A DNA stretch of 64,000 nucleotides from Auriscalpium vulgare (lineage: Eukaryota > Basidiomycota > Agaricomycetes > Russulales > Auriscalpiaceae). Numbering within the stretch: the stretch's first letter is position 1; every line of letters starts with the position of its first letter. The DNA lies in NCBI GenBank assembly GCA_019915015.1, contig JAHBBC010000010.1, forward strand, positions 1,116,001 to 1,180,000. The letters run 5' to 3'. Position numbers and translations under genes: made by a program. Below are positions 54,601 to 64,000 of the stretch, in pieces. The notes under the pieces are model-generated. The model ran no database searches, had not been told where the DNA came from, and was given only the letters and a program-made list of their open reading frames with translations.

Positions 54601-56134
54601 AAGAAGTGGCTCGCCTCAGTAGGCTTAGGGTTTGATTACTTTCGAGTGTAGCATAGATTAAAGATTCAATATTGTTGCTTGTGTTTGTTCATGGCCTGGG
54701 TGCCATATACATTAACAATTCAATATTGACTGCTCTATTGGCTTCTGAACTAACGCCATATGTAGTAAATTTGACCTCAGATCATTGTTCATGTAGATTT
54801 AGGTCAGTATATCATCCATCCTTATAAGCCACATGTTTGCTACAAATGCTTTCCTTCACCACTCCTTCTGCAAATAACAAACTCTAAAATTGTTGAACTC
54901 CAAATGAATAGACATCACTTGTAAGTATATATAAACCATAGCTCCCTCTTTGTTTCCTCATGTACAACTGAACAAATAATTGAGGGAAGACTGAGAATTT
55001 TGCATTCCCAAGGCATCTTTACTTTGTTGCTGGTATTTATAGTCACATTTTCAAATACATCATATACTCACCATAACATTATTAACTATGCTTGGATGGA
55101 ATCGCCTGCCGTGCGTAGCAACGGCTCTCTTCAACATGTATATTCGGAAACATAGAAGGTATGGCAAAGGAGTGTGTAGGGGCTGTTTGAAAGGATATAA
55201 TGTGGTGTATGCTGGGAACTTTGATCAACGCGGGGAACTCAAGTGACGCGCGCCCAGAGAGCGCGTCAGCGCTATTTCAATCTCCGACCAAAATTCAGTG
55301 TGTGCTCCACAGGCGGCAGCTCGCAGCTCCACTCTCTGAGCTTAGGCCGCGCTTACATTGTGGGGCCTGGCCGCCGCGGAAAAAAAAAAAAATCTCAAGC
55401 GGGCCCGAACAACATTTATTGAATCAGCTGTAAGGTAAAAAGTGTATCTGACCGAGGCCAAAAGCACAAGGCTACGAAGGTGTCCAAATATTAAAGAAGA
55501 AATATACAAAGGTGATAGAAATGCCGGAGCTACGCTCCGCCACTGTTGAACCTAATCAATGTGTACGCCAAGTGTGCATATCAACTATAGCCTATGGATG
55601 CGTAGTGGATAAGTCGACTCATGACCTGGTGTGCTCAAGGCGCCGCTGAACCAGGTTGCAAAGCTCCGGTAGGCCAGCTTTGTTGAAAGGAACACCCCTC
55701 AATTGCATCATTGGCACCAGATCCTACAATGGAGCTGTGCATTGCACGTCCGGCGCGTGGTGACGATAATCGAGTCGCTGTTAGTTTGGTTCAAACGGCT
55801 CCCTATGCTCGACAATCAGGAAGCGTGAGCAGATCGCAAAAATTGCGCATCAGCTCGAACTGATGGAGAAAGATGAGTGGCGGCGTCTTACGGGAAAGGC
55901 AGCAAATGCCGTGTAAGGACAGAAAATGCCCAAACAAAGCCAAACCGATGGTTGTCATAATATTAAAGTAAGAGTAATCGCGGAGAGAGTCCGAAGTCCG
56001 AGCGAGGTGCAGCGGGCGCACTTGCATAATCCAACAGGAACATTGAAGTTGGGGCCACACCATGAACGAAAGATTTGGCCATAGAAGTTGTTTCAAAAAC
56101 TGTTTATTCATGATGCAAGATGTATCCCTCATTA
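54601..56134. other. AT-rich interval without recognisable genes
   Basis: A 13-A run occurs at 55380-55392 after a GC-rich stretch, which could be the tail of a retroposed sequence. A solo Harbinger-type end lies at 56045-56100. Nothing else recognised. Confidence 0.35.
56045..56100. repeat. Solo Harbinger-type terminus outside the element
   Basis: GAAGTTGGGGCC...GATTTGGCC..AGAAGT.GTTTC matches the right end of the element at 58819-58875 in direct orientation, as if a second, related element once ended here. Confidence 0.5.
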
Positions 56135-56325
56135 GACTGATTTCGAAACCACTTCTGCAGCGGCCCCACCTCGTAGAATCTTGCACCGGATCTTTCGACA
56201 CACGTCAGCCCTGTATTTCCTTGTTGGTAGCATATGCCTATTTTGTACCGTGTAGCTCCACAGCCGAGCCCGGCACACGCAACACGTACATATTGTTGAA
56301 AATTCGAAATAAATGACCATACAGC

Positions 56326-57530
56326 ATGCCTCTCAGAGGCCGCAAAGTCATCCGTGCTCTTCTGCAGGTTATCATACCTGTGGTAACCCTTCTTGCCTTG
56401 CCTACGGGCCATATCTTAACCGGGCTTCTCATCATCACTCGGGCTTTCAACAACCTTCAAACCGGCATCGCTCTGCAGACAAGGCAGAGGCAACCGTTGC
56501 GGCCAAAACCAGGTCAGGGAGGGGAACGGATATCTCTCGAGTGGCTCAGGTCTCTTGATGACCGTGCCTGTCGCTATTGTTTTCGGTGAGCTGTCTATTC
56601 TACTCGCCGTGGGACAACTTGTTGATGGTGCTGGCCAGCATAACCGCCGACGAAATCATTCAGCTTACACATGCCCTACGAATCCCTGACCCGTTTCAGA
56701 TGACTGCCGGCCACTGTTTCCCAGCCGTCGAGGCCTTGTGCCTAGTCCTTGCTCGCTTTCGTAGTGGGGCTGACCTCGCCGAACTCACCACGAAATACAA
56801 CCGCTCTTCCACGGCAATTTCGCTTGTCGAATTCCTTGACAAGAAATGGCTGCACCTTCTTGATTTTGATGAGGACGGCCTTCTCCACCCTGACAACCTC
56901 AAGCGATATGCGGCCGCAATCCATCAAGCAGGTGCCCCGATCTCAACATGCTGGGGCTTCATCGACTGCACAATCCGCCGCATCTGTCGGCCAAAATGGT
57001 GGCAGCGCTTGGTCTACACCGGCTACAAGAAATACCACGGCCTCAAGTATCAGGGCGTCATGCTTCCGAATGGAATGATCGGGCACCTATTTGGACCAAT
57101 GGAGGCTCGACGGAACAACGCATATCTCCTCTCGGCGAGTGGGCTGTTGGATTGGTGCAGGGAGCATGCGAAGATTCACGAGTTCGGGGACCTCGAGCCG
57201 ACATACCTTCAATTATACGGTGATCCCGCATACGGAGTCAGTCGGCAGCTCCTTTCCCCGTTCTCCGGGCCACAGGACCTTTCACGGGATCAGAAGATCT
57301 GGAACTCTCAGATGTCGTCACTTCGTATGAGCGTCAAGCACGGGTTTGGAATTGTCCTAGGGCACTGGCCAAATGTCTGGTGGAAGCACGAAGTGTTCAG
57401 GTCTCCGGTCGGACGCTACTACCGGGTGGGAGTTTTACTTTCGAACGGCATCAACTGCATGCAAGGCAACCAGGTCGCGCGCAGGTTTGATTGCCCGCCT
57501 CCTTCTCTTGCCGAGTACTTTCATCTTTGA
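56326..57530 (+). CDS. Harbinger-type DDE transposase with altered catalytic residue
   Basis: Exon 1 56326-56585, intron 56586-56638 (GTGAGC...GGCCAG), exon 2 56639-57530, giving ~383 residues. Seen: DDRACRYCFR-ITADEIIQLTH, the usual N-terminal region; then WGFIDCT (first Asp), KYHGLKYQGVMLPNGMIGHL, LYGDPAYG (second Asp) and SSLRMSVKHGFGIVLGHWP. In this family (DDE_Tnp_4) the third acidic residue is Glu in R.SVE.GFG; here the codon at 57336-57338 is AAG (Lys). One G-to-A change from GAG explains it. The protein is otherwise full length, so the copy is probably catalytically dead but recent. Confidence 0.85.
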
Positions 57531-57580
57531 GTCTTTACTGCATGCAATCATGTAACATATTCATATTGTTATTGTATATA

Positions 57581-58741
57581 CTACTGTGGGTCTCCGTCGA
57601 CGAGCGAGTTTGCTACGTTCGACAACGCGCTGACGATAGCGCCCATCATCCGCTCCTGCGCAGCTCCAGACTGCTTGACGACATCCATCATGCCCGTCAT
57701 CTGCTCTCTTGTCTCCTTGCTCTGCTCCCGCAGGAGGTCTAGGATTGGGTCATCCTTGCGGGACACACGTTGCTTCTTCCGCTTGCGGCGCGGTGTCAAT
57801 TGGACTGAGTTGACAGGCGTGTTCTCATTTGATGAAGGCGTCTCCTCCCGGGCGCGGCGAAGCGTGCGTAGCGACGCATCGCGGATCTCGTTTCCTCCTT
57901 GGACATCTTCATCTTGACGCTACACAGCATATGTATTAGCCTATGGTGTTCTCCCATGTGTAGCATACGCACCTGGGCTGCGGCCTCCTTCTCCTGCTCC
58001 GACTTGTTCTGTGTGAGGACCTTTGCAGCTGCAACGGCGTCGACGTGCGATGAGATCTTCGTGTACTCCGGCTCAACGAGAGCCAACTTGACGGAGCGGC
58101 CTTGTGCGCAGTCGTTATTCTGTGGGCAGCCAATTAGGTATGAATGGATGACGGAAGGTAAGCTTACACACCTGAAAGTATGCGAGAATCTCCTCCATCT
58201 TCTTCTGACATGACGCTGAAGAGCGTGTCAACATCACGTCTGCAACCCTCAACCATGCTTGCGCCCTCGTTCGATACAGCGCGCTGTACGGGTCCTCCGC
58301 GTGGACGGTGAGCGCGAGCCGAAGAAGCTCCTTGCTCGTCCATGCGTTGCCCTTCTTGGCACCCGGGTCGCGGTCGTCGTCACCTTGCGGCGGCTGCACG
58401 TCGGTATCGGCGCTATGATCACCGTGGGCACTTGCGGCGACGCGAGCAGCGGGCATACGATCCGACTGAGGGGGGACTGGCTGTGCTGCTGGGATGGTTG
58501 GCTGTGCTGCTGCGCCTGCTCGGGATGCGGGAGGAGGTGGCCCGTTGCGACCCCATCGAGCGTCGACATCTGCTTGAAACGGGTTGGGCTCGGGCTCGGC
58601 TGAGTCAAATCGCCATGGTTGAGCCATCCATTGTGGCTGGGGCAAGGGCTGATGCCGGGTAGGGGCAGTGGGTGGACGCTGAAGGAGCGAGGAGATGGGA
58701 GGAAGACGACGCTCGTCGTCGTCGGCCTTGTTGGCAGACAT
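57581..58741 (-). CDS. Myb/SANT-like Harbinger accessory protein
   Basis: ATG 58741 (MSANKADDDERRLPP), stop 57581. Three exons with introns GTGTGT...CCACAG (about 58122-58171) and GTGCGT...TGTGTAG (about 57919-57972). A Pro/Ala-rich N-terminal half is followed by AWTSKELLRLALTVHAEDPY...RAQAWLRVADVML (helix-turn-helix, SANT-like) and a charged C-terminal helix (EQSKETREQMTGMMDVVKQ). In Harbinger elements the SANT partner takes the transposase to the nucleus and binds the ends. The gene appears intact. Confidence 0.7.
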
Positions 58742-58900
58742 CGGGGATTGCGGGTCATTATGTCCATATAGACATCGGCGCTTATGCCATTGGAGGCCTG
58801 GTGGAGCTAGTGGGGCGTTGAAGTTGGGGCCGCGTCACCGCTGAAGGATTTGGCCGCAGAAGTCGTTTCGAAATCAGTCTATTATCATTACTTCTGCCAC

Positions 58901-61696
58901 CTAACGCAACGATGCCTTCGAGCTTCGTGCACTCACACCCCCAAAACCCGCGCTCATCCCCGTTCCGATCTGCTCATCGTCCCCTTCCCCGCTCGGCTGA
59001 CTCGCACCAGTACTCGCGTTACGAATCGACAGCAGCACCTCCTTGCAATACTTGAGCTTGTCAACGAGGCGTTGGTTGAACTTGACTTGCTCTGAGTCGG
59101 CAGACGGCGGCAGCAGCGCCTGCGCCATTATCTGGCTCAGCGTCCACCGTGTAATGCCGTAGTTCTTGTCTATATGCGTGACGACGAGGCCGTGCGATGA
59201 AAGAATGACTTTTGAGTGGTCATAAAAATTGAACTGCGCACAGACGTCAGACTCCGAGCAAGGTACTGGAACAGAGAACGCGCACCTGAAGGACATCGTG
59301 ACTCATCTTAAATACAATAACGTGCTTCATGCGCAGGTACTTCTGTACGAAGTCCATGCCTTTCGTGCGGTCCGTGCCGTTGAAGGTGTACCCGTAGTCG
59401 CCGTAGAGGCGAGCCATGATGTATCGCTCGAAGTGCTTCAAGAGATACACTTTGCCCTGGAGTTCCTCCGGGTATGAGGCTACCGTGTGGCTCTTCCGCA
59501 CGTACACAGTGCCCTGACGATGAGAGGAGATATAGTCAAAGTGTCTGATAATCCTGTGAGTTCCGTGTGCCATGAAACATTAATAGCGACTGACTGTTTG
59601 TCGGCGGAGAGGATGATCGACGTGCTGTCATTGAAGTGCACGCCGACTGATCCGTCGGTCAACGCATAGCCCATGCCATACTTGTTGCAATAGTCGACCC
59701 AAGAGGCGATGAACACCTTCTCTTCGGGCAGGTGTTCGTCGTCAAGCGGTGGGCGGAACAGCCTGCCAGCGGTAAACGCCTCGAACGCAGCAGACAGTGT
59801 TTGCGCTGCGGCGTCGAAGCTGTTCAGTCTCGGACCGGATGGCGCGGCCGAGGGACCTATCAAACATACTCAGTGCGCGCGCGACGCAGGCTCGTAAGTC
59901 AGCTCACCTGCAATAGTGCCCTCCTTGACGCGAGTCTTCTCCTTGACACGCGCGACCCTGCGCTCCACAGGCGCGACATTCTCCGCATCGTCCCGCACCC
60001 CATGCCCGGACCCAGAGGGAACCATCTGCGCGACGATCCTCGCCTTTTGGCTCTGAAGCTCCTTCTGCCGCACCTCCTCTTCCCTGTCCACGTCTTCCTC
60101 CTCGATGTTTTGCAGCGGCGCGAGCCGGGTGCGCGCCGGCGCCTTGGCCTCCTTCGACACCGCCTGCAGCTTGCGGAGCAATGACGGTTCGCGAGGACCG
60201 TTGCCCGGCGCGACGAGGAAAGGTTGACGGGCGGAGCTGAGCAGCGCCGATATCGGGCTACCTGGCTGCACAGCTTTCTGGAACTCCTTCTCTTGCTGGG
60301 CTAGGCTCGATGTAACGCTGGCGGAACTGCTCTTGGACCGCGGCAGGCTGCCCGCAGGTGCAGTGGCTGGTGGCGCCGACGGCACTGCGATCTGCGTCTC
60401 CTGGTCCTCGTCAAGGAGAGCGGAGTGACGGAGTCGTGCTAGGTTGTGCTGGGAGGCGAGACGAGAGACGTGGCGGAAGTCGGGGGATCCGTGAAGGGCG
60501 CCGACGGGTATAGACCTGGGCACGGTGCCCTGCGTGAAGAAGGCGTGGTCTATGATTTCGTGGAGAGAGGGGCGCTGCTGCGGATCGGGGGTGAGGATTT
60601 GCTTCACAAGCTCTCTAGCCTCCAGCGATATCTCGCGGTCTGGTGGGAATTCGTACTGGTTATCACGGATGCGCCTGTTTCGCCTCAGCGACATGATCAT
60701 ACACTTGGCAAATAATTGACACTCAACTGGTAAATTTCCTTCACATCCTTCGTCTGGAATGGCGGGCGGCCTACAACGAGGGTGTACAGGATGACACCAA
60801 TGGACCAGGTGTCCACTTCGAAGCTATGCCCGTTGGCCGTATCGAACAGCACCTCCGGTGCGATGTAGTTCGGCGTGCCACAGATGGTCTTCTTGCGCTC
60901 GCCAGGGTTCTCGATGAGCGCTGCCAAGCCAAAGTCACCAACCTGGATGTTCATGTCGGCGTCGAGGAAGATGTTGCCAAGCTTGAGGTCGCGGTGAATG
61001 ACCTGGTGCGTGTGCATGTAGTGGCACGCGCCGATAACCTGCACAGTGAAGAAGCGAGCCTCTGGCTCCGTGAACCGCCGACGGCGCCGCAGCATGTCCA
61101 TCAGGGAGCCGTTTGGGCAAAGTGCGAGGGTCATGTAGACATTCTCGTCGTCCTCGAAACAGTCGCCGAAGCCTACGATGTTCGGATGGGTCAGGGAGCG
61201 GTGTATCTTAATCTCGGCGTACAGCTACAGAACTATCAGCCTCCCGCGTATGAGCAGTAGAAGGGTGCAAGGGGTACACACCTTAGTCTTCGCCTTCTTC
61301 GTCTTGAGAGAGCTCTTCGTAACGACCTTGCAAGCGAGGCGGTTGTTGTGGGTGTCGCGAACTTCGTACACTCGTGCGAACCCACCCTGGCGATACGTGA
61401 GCGAGAACTTCGAAGGCAGTCAGCGCCGAGCATACCTCTCCTAGAAAATTTAAGCGCTGGAAATGAACTGAGCGCGTCTTGTCTATGATGATCGACGGCG
61501 GGGAGGGTGGTTGGACTTTCGCGTTCTGCCGCTGGAGCGGCGGGGAAGCCGGCGCACGCCTGTCCTGGTATATAGGTTTTGAAGGAAACTGTGGACCCGC
61601 CTGATGCGGGTTGTTGATGGCACTGGCGAAGGGGTTGCGGCGAGCGGCTGACGAGGATGCAGGGGGAGGAAGACGGGCGTGAAGATGGGCATGCAT
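58901..61696 (-). CDS. Polo-like serine/threonine kinase (Cdc5/Plo1 type)
   Basis: ATG 61696 ([16 protein letters not shown]), stop 58901-58903. Kinase domain: [15 protein letters not shown] loop, [11 protein letters not shown] with the ATP-binding Lys, [43 protein letters not shown]-loop. A ~200-residue linker follows, then two polo boxes: [20 protein letters not shown] with SVGVHFND, and [10 protein letters not shown] ... [15 protein letters not shown] ... [20 protein letters not shown]. Polo kinases control mitotic entry, spindle-pole and cytokinesis events through polo-box docking to phosphoproteins. Short introns occur at 61434-61230, 60700-60740, 59855-59905, 59580-59530 and 59290-59240 (approximate). 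It looks intact. Divergent from the CFIm68-like gene with ~220 bp between start codons; the transposon end lies 22 bp past the stop. Confidence 0.95.
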
Positions 61697-61917
61697 GGTC
61701 ACTGTGGCCTAACACCTGTGACGATGAGCAAGAAACGACGAGCAGCGAGCTCTTCCTGTGAAGAGACGGAGGGAAGAGAGAGCAGGCGGTGGTGGCTGCG
61801 GCGAAAGCGAACACGCCGAAGCAGCGTGCTGCAAACCAGTCACGGGATCGCGCGTCTCTCGCATACAGCCGGCATGACACTGAACGGCCCCAGCGCACTC
61901 TTTCTGCTACTTGCAAC

Positions 61918-63433
<1,516 letters not shown>

Positions 63434-63716
63434 GCGGTCGTTGTTTCTCTTCATTTGTTCATTATCCGCACTCAATACATTATCGTCATTATCATAAACT
63501 TCCAATGTTCCATGCAAGAGGATGGTATAATTACAAAAGTGCAGACTACTATCTGAATGCTACCGGTGAATTACAGTATGGCGTGAGCAGACGCTCTAGG
63601 AGCAGCCCGCGCAGGGATCGAAAGACACGTAGGAGGTCTAAGACATAGAGATGATCGATGAAGCATCTTATGCAGCAAAAACAAAACACACATTGAACAG
63701 CACACTGCGCACCATT
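63434..63716. terminator. Convergent 3' region between CFIm68-like gene and Spt2
   Basis: Short AT-richer spacer between two facing stop codons. Shared 3'-UTR or polyadenylation signals are expected but not individually identified. Confidence 0.35.
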
Positions 63717-64000
63717 TCAATAGCCCCGACGCTCCCGCTCTTTCTTGCGCCGACGCTTCTCCTCTTCTCTTCGTCTCTCCTCTTCCTCGGCGACCTGATC
63801 CTCCTTCCTCGCAAGACGCGCACTGAGCGAAGATCGTGTGAGCTGCAATTTCCATCAAGCCTGTGTCCCACGGACCTTTTGAGCTCTTCAGCCTCAAGAG
63901 AGCGGGCATCCGCCTCCATGTCCTCGTCGTCGCTGAACACGTCGCGCTGCACGTAGGCATCGCGGTTCTTCCCAAACATCTCCCATATCTCGGCGCTGTA
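63717..64000 (-). CDS. Spt2-type chromatin protein, C-terminal end (cut by window edge)
   Basis: Reading leftwards: EIWEMFGKNRDAYVQRDVFS, DDEDMEADARSLEAEELK, an intron (GTCCGT...GCTCAG, about 63790-63866), then SARLARKEDQVAEEEERRRE and a Lys/Arg-rich end ...ERERRGY with stop at 63717-63719. The pattern of acidic DDEDMEA followed by E..SARLARKED is the conserved C-terminal histone H3-H4-binding region of Spt2 (SPTY2D1), a histone chaperone active during transcription elongation. The N-terminal part lies beyond the window. Confidence 0.8.

Larger units (their letters stand above)
56135..58879. mobile_element. PIF/Harbinger-like DNA transposon
   Basis: Ends are inverted: left GACTGATTTCGAAACCACTT then CTGCAGCGGCC (56135-56165); right GGCCGCAGAAGTCGTTTCG then AAATCAGTC (58852-58879). 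Inside lie the two genes typical of the superfamily, a DDE transposase and a Myb/SANT-like protein, converging with 50 bp between stops. Flanks are TTA on the left and TAT on the right, so the usual 3-bp TWA target duplication is not clean. Confidence 0.75.

Noticed and set aside
55380..55392. Poly(A) tail of a SINE or processed pseudogene
   Set aside because: No target-site duplication or recognisable RNA-derived body could be seen upstream; left as unassigned.

Overview
The window looks like nuclear DNA of a filamentous basidiomycete, most likely an agaricomycete. Genes are broken by many 45-75 bp GT-AG introns. The recognisable host genes (polo kinase, a CFIm68-like RNA-binding protein, Spt2, mitoribosomal mL54, Mo25) fit a fungus. 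About 80% of the window is mobile or repetitive DNA.

The most striking structure is a multigene cassette present twice, in opposite orientation. Copy B (about 32.5-53.07 kb, reading right) runs: AB (a long protein with a TET/JBP-like 2-oxoglutarate/Fe(II) dioxygenase module), C (opposite strand), D, E (opposite strand), then a Helitron Rep-helicase. Copy A (13.8 kb down to base 1, reading left, cut by the window edge) has AB, C, D and the N-terminal part of a related Helitron Rep in the same order and relative orientations. It lacks E. C and D are divergently transcribed from a shared intergenic region in both copies. These diverged regions still share a 23-bp near-palindromic motif. The copies are clearly diverged, but their reading frames look open, so this looks like an evolving gene set and not a recent duplication or an assembly artefact.

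Between the head-to-head cassettes (about 14-32.4 kb) lies a GC-rich hypervariable zone: a degenerate kilobase-scale array (14.2-17.9 kb) and three unrelated minisatellite domains (18.95-21.35, 25.94-27.2, 30.1-32.26 kb). Small islands sit among them: an acidic-protein gene and mL54 as a divergent pair, an unknown gene (F) between inverted arms, and a Mo25 gene that keeps only its N-terminal half.

Right of cassette B come a perfect 469-bp tandem duplication, an AT-rich 68-bp minisatellite and about 1.5 kb without genes. Next is a PIF/Harbinger-type DNA transposon (56.13-58.88 kb) with a DDE transposase and a Myb/SANT-like partner. Its right end is 22 bp from the stop codon of an intact polo kinase gene. 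From there to 64 kb the DNA is ordinary compact host sequence: polo kinase and the CFIm68-like gene are divergent, followed by the C-terminal end of an Spt2 gene.

The main candidate for an undescribed system is the cassette AB-C-D(-E)-Helitron: a rolling-circle-type transposase physically associated with a putative DNA-base dioxygenase and two co-conserved proteins of unknown function. Family calls are from motifs read by eye. No database search was run, and exon boundaries are inferred from GT-AG signals and from comparing the two copies.
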